In this document: positions 7,294-14,828 of the stretch, piece by piece
Position numbering within the stretch: the first letter of the stretch is position 1
How the letters are laid out: each line of letters opens with the position of its first letter
Origin: Opitutia bacterium
Lineage (GTDB): Bacteria; Verrucomicrobiota; Verrucomicrobiia; Opitutales; Seribacteraceae
Reading direction: 5' to 3'
Length of the DNA stretch: 48,042 nucleotides
Assembly (NCBI GenBank): GCA_002694035.1
Contig: NZKY01000025.1
Span: 1-48,042, forward strand
The notes under the pieces: model-generated
Told to the model about the DNA's origin: nothing
Database searches by the model: none
What the model saw: only the letters and a program-made list of their open reading frames with translations
Position numbers and translations under genes: made by a program

Positions 7294-7964
7294 TTTAAAT
7301 GATCAAGCAATTCTGGAAAGGATGTGATTTGTTCTTTTTCAATTATCGGTTTCCCGAAAAGTAAGGCACTCCAACCTGCATTTTTGGCACCTTCAAAATC
7401 ACGGGAATGACTATCTCCAAGGTGCAAAAAAGATGAAGAAGGTTCATTCATTTGAGTTTCTACCATTTGAAAAATTTTCTTATCTGGTTTTTCAACGCCC
7501 ATTTCTGAAGAGATGAAGATTTTTTCAAACATATCTGTAATTCCATGGTCTTTAAGTACCGAGCGTAATCGGGAATCATTATTTGATAAAACTGCTAGCC
7601 TGTAGCCTCTGTTGATGAGTTGTTCAAGTGTTTCTTTGGCTTTTTCGGCAATTCGCCAGTGTTTACCTTCTGCAAATAAATCCCATAAATCACCGAACAA
7701 GGAATCGATTGATTTTTTAGAAGAGTAGGGTTGAAAAATTCGATGAACAACTTCTCTCCAAAATTTTTTTTCTTCGCCAATTGTAATATTTTTATTTTTT
7801 TGCAGCTCACCAAAGACGATAAAAAATCTTTCATTTATTTCATCATCTTTTACGTTTATGCCATGTTCTTTTGCGGCTTTGGCATAAACGGTGCCAACAG
7901 AAGGCCAGGGTTGAACTAAAGTGCCGGCAGCATCAACAGTCAGAACACGGAATGAGTCTTGCAT
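7290..7964 (-). CDS. HAD superfamily hydrolase (HDHD3-like), first gene of the folate operon
   Basis: This 224-residue haloacid dehalogenase-type phosphatase has motif I VDAAGTLV with nucleophile D11. The usual second Asp of DxD is Ala13, as in the HDHD3-like subgroup. Motif II is AVLSNNDS, motif III the Lys of GVEKPDKKIF, and motif IV HLGDSHSRDFEGA. A helical cap of about 80 residues between motifs I and II indicates a C1 cap. It leads the folate operon and overlaps pabB by four bases. Because no enzyme for removing phosphate from dihydroneopterin phosphates is otherwise visible here, it is a reasonable candidate for that step; this is inference from context only. A housekeeping sugar or nucleotide phosphatase is the alternative. 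Confidence 0.85.
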   Translation of the reverse strand: MQDSFRVLTVDAAGTLVQPWPSVGTVYAKAAKEHGINVKDDEINERFFIVFGELQKNKNITIGEEKKFWREVVHRIFQPYSSKKSIDSLFGDLWDLFAEGKHWRIAEKAKETLEQLINRGYRLAVLSNNDSRLRSVLKDHGITDMFEKIFISSEMGVEKPDKKIFQMVETQMNEPSSSFLHLGDSHSRDFEGAKNAGWSALLFGKPIIEKEQITSFPELLDHLK

Positions 7965-8047
7965 AATAGTAAATAGAAAATGCTTTAGCAGTTGGTGAAA
8001 CAGAAAATTTATGAGATTAGTCAGTAAATATAAAATTACAAAGTATC

Positions 8048-9034
8048 ATGCGAGTTTTTACAAATAGTTGGGGGTTAACCCTGAGTATATTTTTGACAAT
8101 CGTTTTTTCTGTTTCTCTACCATTTTCATTTGATTCAAGCTATTTCATTTCAGTTTCTAATCTATCGCAAATCATCGTTTTCTTAATTTTTTTTGCCCAA
8201 GGTTGGTGTATACAAACTTTTTCCCTTGAAGAAATGGGGTTTGATTTAAAGGGACTTTTTCGGGTTCACGGACTGATCTTTCTTGGCCCCATGTTTTTTG
8301 TTCTTATCGCAATTTATTTCAAAATAATACCGGTTCATCTGGCGGATGGTTTTTTTATACTATGCATCTTACCCACTACGGTTTCAAGTTGCGTTGTTTA
8401 CACATCGCTTTCAGGCGGTAATTCTGAAACGGCACTTGGTCATGCTACACTATCAAGTATTCTTGGTATTTTTTGGGCTCCGCTTGCCTGGATGATTTTT
8501 AAGGCTGGTGATCAACATGATGAATTATTCAAGTTGATAATTGAGATCGGGTTTTTGCTTCTTCCTAAACTTTTCTTTCTCGTTTTGATCCCTTGTGTTT
8601 TCGGATGGTTGATTAAAAAAATTGTAAAAATCAGAGGCTTGGCAAAAGTTGATGGTATTCTTAAGCAGGCTACTTTTGGTGGGATTTTGATTCTCGTTTA
8701 TTTTTCCTTTTCAAAGACTGTTCTCGTTCTGGGTATATATGGAATATTTGAATTAGTGAAGGACTCTGTAGTAATAATTTTATTTTTTACCCTTTGGCTC
8801 TCGGCATTAAGTTGGTTTGTTACTAATTTATTTCAAAAAGATCCACGACTCCGTGTGGCAGAATTCTTTTGTGCATCACAGAAATCTTTAGCAGTCGGTT
8901 TACCTTTAGCTGTTTTGTTGTCACCAAATAATTCGGCAATGATCACTTTTCCAATGATTTTTTATCATCTGATTCAATTAAGTATTGGAGCTTTTTTTGT
9001 GAACAGAATAAAAAGAAGTTTTATCAAATTATAA
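8048..9034 (+). CDS. bile acid:sodium symporter (BASS/SBF-like) family transporter
   Basis: This 328-residue inner-membrane protein has about nine or ten hydrophobic helices and the SBF-like hallmark LPTTVSSCVVYTSLSGGN near residues 109-126, which forms the crossover/sodium-binding region in this fold. ALGHATLSSILGIFWAPL follows, and a second conserved block SQKSLAVGLPLAVLL lies near residues 278-292. Members carry organic anions such as bile acids, pantoate or sulfated compounds with sodium; the substrate here cannot be read from sequence. The gene is divergent from the folate operon (83-base gap) and upstream of map. It lacks a Shine-Dalgarno. Family assignment is good, function only general. 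Confidence 0.85.
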   Translation: MRVFTNSWGLTLSIFLTIVFSVSLPFSFDSSYFISVSNLSQIIVFLIFFAQGWCIQTFSLEEMGFDLKGLFRVHGLIFLGPMFFVLIAIYFKIIPVHLADGFFILCILPTTVSSCVVYTSLSGGNSETALGHATLSSILGIFWAPLAWMIFKAGDQHDELFKLIIEIGFLLLPKLFFLVLIPCVFGWLIKKIVKIRGLAKVDGILKQATFGGILILVYFSFSKTVLVLGIYGIFELVKDSVVIILFFTLWLSALSWFVTNLFQKDPRLRVAEFFCASQKSLAVGLPLAVLLSPNNSAMITFPMIFYHLIQLSIGAFFVNRIKRSFIKL

Positions 9035-9086
9035 AATAAATATTTTTGTGATTGAATGTGAATGAAATTCATATGAATAAAATGGA

Positions 9087-9893
9087 GTGATTTGTAAAAA
9101 CTTTAAGGATAAAGAAAAAATGCGACAGGCAGGTCGTACTGCAGCCACTATATTAGACCGTTTGTGTAACTTAGTTAAACCAGGAATGAGCACTTGGGAA
9201 ATTGATCAAAGTGGTGGTGAATTGATGAAAGATTTCGGCGTTAAAAGTGCTTGTAAAGGCTATCGTTCCGGCCATCGTATTTTCCCTTCCTACACTTGCC
9301 TTTCTGTCAACAACGAAGTGGTTCATGGTATTGGTGTAAAAGAAAGAATTCTGAAAGAAGGTGATATCATTTCTGTTGATGTTTGTATAAGAGAAGCAGG
9401 ATTCATTGGGGATAATTGCAGAACAATTCCTGTTGGTAAAATTGCTTCTGAAGTCGAACATTTATTACGAGTAACTGAGGAATCCCTTTTTCTTGGAATT
9501 CAACAAGCCGTTCACAAAAATCGTGTTGGAGATGTCTCTGCTGCTGTACAAAAGCATATTGAGAGCTCAGGTTTTGCGATAATTACAAATTTTGTCGGTC
9601 ATGGCGTAGGTCGCTCTTTGCACGAGGACCCTCAGATTCCAAACTTTGGAAGGTCAGGAACGGGAATGAAGTTTAGAAAGGGAATGGCAATTTGTATCGA
9701 ACCAATGGTCAACATGAGGAGTCCACAGATCAAGATGGCACCAGACGGATGGACAGCACTCGCAGTTGACGGATTACCTTCTGCTCATTTTGAACACACC
9801 GTTTTGGTGGACGAAGACGAGGCTGAAATTATTACTGTGCCTGACGGCTATGACTGTGCTAAAAAATTCTTCGCTGAAGAATTACCTGCCTAA
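9087..9893 (+). CDS. map: methionine aminopeptidase type I
   Basis: This enzyme removes the initiator Met from nascent proteins co-translationally. All metal ligands are visible: D98 (ISVDVCI), D109 (GFIGDN), H172 (GHGVGRSLH), E205 (CIEPMVN) and E236 (FEHTVLV), plus the substrate-facing H80 in EVVHGIG. The 268 residues are normal for the catalytic domain without the SH3/zinc extension. A GTG start is chosen, because it gives MICKNFKDKEKMRQAG, which fits the usual MI.IK...EI.KMR.AG start; the ATG at residue 12 would truncate the first helix. It follows the transporter gene by 52 bases and may share a transcript with the exonuclease gene. Confidence 0.95.
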   Translation: MICKNFKDKEKMRQAGRTAATILDRLCNLVKPGMSTWEIDQSGGELMKDFGVKSACKGYRSGHRIFPSYTCLSVNNEVVHGIGVKERILKEGDIISVDVCIREAGFIGDNCRTIPVGKIASEVEHLLRVTEESLFLGIQQAVHKNRVGDVSAAVQKHIESSGFAIITNFVGHGVGRSLHEDPQIPNFGRSGTGMKFRKGMAICIEPMVNMRSPQIKMAPDGWTALAVDGLPSAHFEHTVLVDEDEAEIITVPDGYDCAKKFFAEELPA

Positions 9894-9910
9894 ATAAGTC
9901 CAATAAAATT

Positions 9911-10789
9911 ATGCTGAAACTACTCTCAGATGCTGTTTTTTCCTTTGATGTTGAATGGATTCCTGATCCAAAATCGGCCGAAGTTTTACATCATTCAACG
10001 CCTGTTGATGGGCCATGTCCTGAAGCTAAGAATTCTTTTGAAGCCTTATGGGCGGATGCGAGAAAAGAGGGAGACCCGGATGACTTCCAACCCTATTTAA
10101 AAACCATTTTGTGCCGTATTGTTTCTCTAGCTGGAATACTGCGTGAGAAAACCCCGAATGGCCCAGAATTAAAACTTATTTCTCTACCTGTTGATGTTGA
10201 AGATTCATCAAAATGTGAAGAAAAATCTTTGCTTGTTACATTTCTGAAGTCAGTGGGTAGAAAAAAGCCACAACTTGTTGGTTACAATTCTGCACAAGCT
10301 GATGTTCCAATTATTGTGCAAAGATCCATTGTTCATGGACTTCCTGGGTTCGGCTTTTCTGACCGGCCAGACAAACCTTGGTTGGGGGTTGATTATTTTG
10401 ACGCCCGAAATTCTGAATACAATGTCGACCTTGCTGATGCACTAGGACAGTTTAGGGACCGACCATCACTTCATCAGGCTGCTTCTCTGAGTGGAATACC
10501 TGGCAAGATTGAGGTAAGCGGTGCTTCTGTTGCAGAGATGTGGGCAGATGAAAAGTTAGATGAGATTGTTGCTTATAATGAGTTTGATGCGTTTACCACT
10601 CATTTGTTATGGGCAAGGATTGCTCACTTTTCGGGTTTGTTATCTTCAGATGAATATTCTGAGGAACAGATGCACGTAAGAAAATTGTTAGATTCTGAAA
10701 AACAATCAGGTAAAGTGCATTTGCAAAAATTTATTGATGAATGGGATCGCCTCAGGGAAGTAACTGGTCAGCAAAAATTAATTCTTTAG
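9911..10789 (+). CDS. predicted 3'-5' exonuclease related to DNA polymerase B proofreading domain
   Basis: This 292-residue protein has DEDDy-type exonuclease motifs: Exo I FDVEW (D13, E15), Exo II in GYNSAQADVPII (the Asp), and Exo III YNEFDAFTTHLLW with Tyr and Asp. The pattern matches the family of stand-alone PolB-like exonucleases (DNA_pol_B_exo2), whose members are taken to act on DNA ends in repair or replication; the exact role is unproved. Conserved phrases such as YFDARNSEYNVDLADALGQF also match this family. It lies 17 bases downstream of map, with no Shine-Dalgarno before the ATG, and is followed by the promoter of the MoxR operon. Confidence 0.85.
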   Translation: MLKLLSDAVFSFDVEWIPDPKSAEVLHHSTPVDGPCPEAKNSFEALWADARKEGDPDDFQPYLKTILCRIVSLAGILREKTPNGPELKLISLPVDVEDSSKCEEKSLLVTFLKSVGRKKPQLVGYNSAQADVPIIVQRSIVHGLPGFGFSDRPDKPWLGVDYFDARNSEYNVDLADALGQFRDRPSLHQAASLSGIPGKIEVSGASVAEMWADEKLDEIVAYNEFDAFTTHLLWARIAHFSGLLSSDEYSEEQMHVRKLLDSEKQSGKVHLQKFIDEWDRLREVTGQQKLIL

Positions 10790-10837
10790 TTTGATTTTTA
10801 GTTTGTCCGCCTAATCGATTTGTGGCGCAACTAAAGT

Positions 10838-10865
10838 TTGCCACTTTCCAGCTCTAAAATATTAT
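10838..10865 (+). promoter_or_regulatory. strong candidate promoter for the MoxR/VWA operon, near-leaderless
   Basis: TTGCCA at 10838-10843 (five of six to the -35 consensus) and TATTAT at 10860-10865 (five of six to the -10) are separated by 16 bp. The expected transcription start, about seven bases further, falls only some five or six bases before the ATG at 10878. The mRNA would thus have almost no leader, consistent with the absence of a Shine-Dalgarno here. It lies just after the preceding exonuclease gene. Confidence 0.5.
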
Positions 10866-10877
10866 TACTACAAAAAT

Positions 10878-11873
10878 ATGACAAATTCTGTAAATGACGA
10901 AGTAACATTGGAAAACCTGCCTTTAATTCATGAGAAATTACTTCAGGAAATACGAAAAGGGATTGTTGGTCAGGACCATGTCATTGAGCAACTTTTGGTA
11001 ACTCTGCTTGCTAAAGGCCACTGTCTACTGACTGGAATTCCAGGACTGGGCAAGACCCTTCTTGTAAAAACTCTATCCAAATGCCTTAGCCTTGATTTTA
11101 AGAGGATTCAGTTCACGCCGGATTTAATGCCTGCGGATGTGGTGGGTACAGAAGTCGTGGACGAGGATCCAAATACAGGGAAAAGAAATTTTCGTTTTTC
11201 ACCAGGACCGATTTTTACAAATATTGTTTTGGCTGATGAAATTAACCGGACTCCTCCAAAAACTCAGGCAGCTTTGTTAGAGGCGATGGAAGAGCGACAG
11301 GTTACAGTTTCTGGAGAGACTCGTTTGCTTGATGCTCCTTTTTTTGTTCTTGCCACTCAGAATCCTATTGAATTGGAAGGTACATACCCATTGCCTGAAG
11401 CTCAGCTCGACCGATTTTTGCTTAATCCTGTTATCGATTATTTGTCGGTGGATGATGAAATAAAGATGGTAGGTGAAACAACTGGAAAGGATAGAGATAC
11501 ACCTCAATCAGTTCTTGCGGCCAATGATATTTTATCACTTCAAAAACTCACCAGGGAAGTTCCTGCACCGGAAAATGTTGTGAGTTATGCAGTTCGCTTA
11601 GCCGCTTCCACAAGGCCGAATTCTGAACACAGTGATGATTGGACGGATAAAAGAGTTAAATGGGGAGCAGGTTCCCGTGGTGCTCAGGCATTAATTCTGG
11701 CGGGAAAAGCCAGAGCACTACTAGATGGCAGACCAAATGTATCATGTGAAGATGTTAAAAATGTTGCAAAATCAGCATTGAGACATCGTGTTTTACCCAG
11801 TTTCTTTGCAGAATCTGAAGGACTGAAGTCAGACGACATCATCGCTCATATTCTGGAAGAAGTTTCGCAATAA
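10878..11873 (+). CDS. MoxR family AAA+ ATPase
   Basis: This is the first gene of a long envelope-associated operon. MoxR ATPases act as chaperones that remodel or activate partners carrying VWA domains. The 331 residues show Walker A GIPGLGKT (53-60), Walker B VLADEINR (D120, E121), TPPKTQAALLEAMEE, sensor 1 FVLATQNPIE and the DRFLLNPVI arginine-finger region, followed by the lid domain with GAGSRGAQALI. It is 31 bases upstream of a DUF58 gene, the classical MoxR partner, and further VWA proteins follow, so it probably powers the system encoded here. The closest family alternatives (RavA, GvpN) are unlikely given length and partners. Confidence 0.95.
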   Translation: MTNSVNDEVTLENLPLIHEKLLQEIRKGIVGQDHVIEQLLVTLLAKGHCLLTGIPGLGKTLLVKTLSKCLSLDFKRIQFTPDLMPADVVGTEVVDEDPNTGKRNFRFSPGPIFTNIVLADEINRTPPKTQAALLEAMEERQVTVSGETRLLDAPFFVLATQNPIELEGTYPLPEAQLDRFLLNPVIDYLSVDDEIKMVGETTGKDRDTPQSVLAANDILSLQKLTREVPAPENVVSYAVRLAASTRPNSEHSDDWTDKRVKWGAGSRGAQALILAGKARALLDGRPNVSCEDVKNVAKSALRHRVLPSFFAESEGLKSDDIIAHILEEVSQ

Positions 11874-11904
11874 AATTTTTTTCTCCATTTAAATTTCGGA
11901 AAAT

Positions 11905-12807
11905 GTGACCTCGTCGGCGGAGCACTTATTACTCGATCCCGTTCATCTTCACAGGATACAAGATTTTTCTCTGCTTGCTCGCGTGGTTGTGGACGGTGCA
12001 ATGCCTGGTGTCCATAAAAGTTTGAAACAGGGAAGAGGTAACGAGTTTTATCAATATCGGCCTTACACAATAGGTGAAGATTTAAAATCTGTGGATTGGA
12101 AAGTATTCGCAAAAAGGGATGAGTTGGTGTCCAAAACTTATCAGGAAGATTCAAATTTCTCTGTTTGCCTTGTAATAGATGCTAGTGCGTCCATGGGATA
12201 TAAAGGGAAAAAAGCTTCATGTTCAAAACTACATTACGCTAAGATGTTAGCTGCCTGTTTTGCTTATTTGGCAAGTAGACAGGGAGATAGAATTGGATTA
12301 TTTGCGTATTCAGATGATCTTAAAGAATGGATAAGACCAAGATCAGGAAGTGCGAATTTGAATCAAGTATTTAATTCTCTTCAAAACCTAGAATCTAAAG
12401 GAGTTGATCGCCATGAATTTGCATGGGATCGTATGATAACTGCTCTACCAGGTAGGGCACTTGTTGTTTTTCTATCTGATTTTCTTGAGGCTGAATATAC
12501 TTTATCACAAAAACTTAGATTTTCTCTTTCTGCAAAATATGATATGCTCTGCGTGCAAGTTTTGGATCCCGACGAAATGGATTTACCCGAAATGGATTCA
12601 GTACGCTTTGTTGAATTAGAGGGGGAACGAGAAGTTTCTTCATCTCCTCCCTCATTAAGAGAAAGCTTTCGTGATGATATGTCTTCTTTTGTAAATGATT
12701 TAGAATCTAAACTTACAGCTTTGTCTTCTGCATTTGAGTCTCTTCTTACTAATCAAGACTTAGGTCATGCTCTGCGACGCTATTTAGGAGTTAGAAATAG
12801 AAAGTGA
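11905..12807 (+). CDS. DUF58 domain protein with VWA-like MIDAS motif
   Basis: The 300-residue protein carries the DUF58 core YRPYTIGEDLKSVDWKVFAK (51-70) and a VWA-like segment VCLVIDASASMG with metal-ion-dependent adhesion residues D92, S94, S96. There is no transmembrane helix. Members sit beside MoxR ATPases throughout bacteria and are thought to be their adaptor or client at the membrane. The start is a GTG (MTSSAEHLLL) 31 bases after moxR; no ATG precedes the conserved domain. The end is acidic and then basic (ALRRYLGVRNRK). The next gene, a BatA/VWA membrane protein, follows after 11 bases. Confidence 0.92.
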   Translation: MTSSAEHLLLDPVHLHRIQDFSLLARVVVDGAMPGVHKSLKQGRGNEFYQYRPYTIGEDLKSVDWKVFAKRDELVSKTYQEDSNFSVCLVIDASASMGYKGKKASCSKLHYAKMLAACFAYLASRQGDRIGLFAYSDDLKEWIRPRSGSANLNQVFNSLQNLESKGVDRHEFAWDRMITALPGRALVVFLSDFLEAEYTLSQKLRFSLSAKYDMLCVQVLDPDEMDLPEMDSVRFVELEGEREVSSSPPSLRESFRDDMSSFVNDLESKLTALSSAFESLLTNQDLGHALRRYLGVRNRK

Positions 12808-12818
12808 ACCTAAATTAA

Positions 12819-14828
12819 ATGATTGAATTCGCCCAGCCGATCGCACTGTGGACTGCTTTGAGTATTGGTTTACCTATAATTGCACACATGGCTTTTCGGC
12901 AAGTAACTGAGAAATATTTTTTTCCTTCTCTTCGCTTTATAAAGCCTTCTCAGATACCTCGCACTGGTAAACGAACGCCTTCTGATATTTTTCTTTTACT
13001 TCTAAGAATACTCCTGTTTTTAACTATTTCAGCTCTTTTGGCAGACCCTTATTGGAAACCTGAAACTGTTATGGATTCCAATAAGGGTAAATCAGAGATT
13101 GTTCTGGCTGTTGATTTATCTCCTAGCATGAAAGGGTGGGGTGGCATAGATGAAGCAAAAAATAAGGCCTTGTCCATTCTTGAGACCAGTGATAATGAAG
13201 TTGGTCTAGTTCTTTTTGGAAATTCAATTGTTGAGCAATTTGAAGTCGGAACAGAAAAGAATGTCTTAGTTACCAAATTGAAAAATATAACACACGAGTG
13301 GAAAAAAGGTAATCCTCAGTTTATGCTCGACCGGGTGGAAAAAATGTTTTCCAACAAAGCCACATCCCGTAAGCTCATCGTTATTAGCGACTTTCAACAA
13401 TCTGATTGGCAGACCACTGAGATGAATTTCTACGATTCAGATATTTCATATGAACTAATCAAAGTTGGGCAAAGAAATTTTCGCGATGGCAGAAGGCAGG
13501 ATAATGTAAGCATTGTTGAGGCCAAAGCGGTACCTGCTGGTCCTGGGAAAATTAGAATTTGGACTGTTGTTAAGAATTGGGATGATATAAATAAGACGGT
13601 TGAACTTGATTTGATTGCTGGAAATCAAATCGAGAATACCAAGTCTGTTTCATTGCTTCCCTATGGCTCTTCTCAGGCACAATTTGTTGTTGAAGAAGGA
13701 AGATTTGTTGAGGCAAAAGTCGTATTGTCAGATAAAGATGAATTTGAACTGGATAATAATCGCTCAATCTGGCTAAAGGCACCTCCAGCAAAAAGTTTTG
13801 GTTTTTGGATGCCTGAGCAAGAAAACGATGAAACTGATGAGGAGAAAGCTTTTCTCAAAACAGCTGTCTTGAGTGCTGGTGATAATGGTTGGAACCGTTG
13901 GGAGTGGCAACAAGACAAAGCAGATGCACTTAGACTAGGTGACGATGAGGTAAAAATTGATTTTCTTATGATTTTAGGAATGGGCAGGTGGTTTGAAGAA
14001 GAACAATTATTTGCTTTTTTCAATCATTTTATTGAATCTGGCGGGGTTGCAATTATTACTCCTGGAGAACCATTCTCTTCCGCGATTTCGGCTTTAAAAG
14101 AAGGGTTAGAATTTGATTATAGTTTTATTAGGGTAGCTGGAGGTGCGTTACGGAATCGGGACCCATTTCGAATTGGCGCACTTCCGGAAAATTCGATTTT
14201 GTCAGAAGTTTTTGATGGGAAAGCGGCCCGTGATTTATATCTGTCAGCTATTCACCAATTCGGAATTTTGAAAGGAAATAAAGATAACGAAAATAATCCG
14301 GAAATTCCAATGTTTGATAGAGAAGGTCGACCCCTTGCAATTGTTAAAAGTACACCGGGAAAAGGTCTCTATGTTTTTCTCCCTTTTCGAATGAATACAA
14401 CATGGACTGATTTACCACTGAGAAATTCTTTTCTTCCGTTGCTTATGGAACTAATTCAGAAAAAAGATTTTTTTCAAAAAGAAAATCGTTGGCCAATCCT
14501 TCAACCTGGAGATATGCTAAATGGCAAAGATATGAATTTTAATGCCGAAGTTCCTGGTGCTTTTCGATTTGAGGATCAGTGGGTAGAAGTGGTTCTTTCT
14601 TCATTTGAATCTGTCCCGGAATGTCTGTCTATGGTGGAGTTAGAAGATAACCTTGGCGAATCTTTACCCACCAGTGTTTCCTCTTCGTCTATGTTGCAAA
14701 AAAGTGAAGAAAATAAAAACCCGCTCTGGGTATGGTTTGCACTATTTGCTGTTAGCCTCTTGATTATAGAAATGATTTGGTCATTCCCAAAAACCACTAC
14801 AACCAATAAAGATTCTGCTCATGCCTAA
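12819..14828 (+). CDS. BatA/VWA domain membrane protein
   Basis: This 669-residue protein begins with the BatA N-terminal domain (two helices at about 5-25 and 57-75, with PSLRFIK and RILLFLTISALLADPYW). It continues with a VWA domain containing an intact MIDAS D99-L-S101-P-S103 and SRKLIVISDFQQSDW, then a long periplasmic beta-rich region, a domain resembling a type 1 glutamine-amidotransferase fold (LMILGMGRWFEEEQL, SGGVAIITPGEP), and a C-terminal helix at about 636-656. It is probably anchored in the inner membrane as part of a MoxR-dependent assembly. Its stop overlaps the start of the following gene by eight bases. The exact function in Verrucomicrobia is not established. Confidence 0.88.
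   Translation: MIEFAQPIALWTALSIGLPIIAHMAFRQVTEKYFFPSLRFIKPSQIPRTGKRTPSDIFLLLLRILLFLTISALLADPYWKPETVMDSNKGKSEIVLAVDLSPSMKGWGGIDEAKNKALSILETSDNEVGLVLFGNSIVEQFEVGTEKNVLVTKLKNITHEWKKGNPQFMLDRVEKMFSNKATSRKLIVISDFQQSDWQTTEMNFYDSDISYELIKVGQRNFRDGRRQDNVSIVEAKAVPAGPGKIRIWTVVKNWDDINKTVELDLIAGNQIENTKSVSLLPYGSSQAQFVVEEGRFVEAKVVLSDKDEFELDNNRSIWLKAPPAKSFGFWMPEQENDETDEEKAFLKTAVLSAGDNGWNRWEWQQDKADALRLGDDEVKIDFLMILGMGRWFEEEQLFAFFNHFIESGGVAIITPGEPFSSAISALKEGLEFDYSFIRVAGGALRNRDPFRIGALPENSILSEVFDGKAARDLYLSAIHQFGILKGNKDNENNPEIPMFDREGRPLAIVKSTPGKGLYVFLPFRMNTTWTDLPLRNSFLPLLMELIQKKDFFQKENRWPILQPGDMLNGKDMNFNAEVPGAFRFEDQWVEVVLSSFESVPECLSMVELEDNLGESLPTSVSSSSMLQKSEENKNPLWVWFALFAVSLLIIEMIWSFPKTTTTNKDSAHA

Noticed and set aside
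7731-7919. Phe-rich plus-strand frame opposite the HAD gene
   Set aside because: Composition is that of antisense A-rich coding sequence, with no matching family.
7290-7964. Phosphonatase-type reading of the HAD protein from its DxAGT motif
   Set aside because: The C1-cap length and SVGTVYAKAAKEHG segment fit the HDHD3-like subgroup instead; no phosphonate genes are near.
8048-9034. Possible role of the BASS transporter in folate or pantoate transport because it is beside the fol operon
   Set aside because: It is divergent and not co-transcribed, and the family covers many organic anions, so no substrate was assigned.
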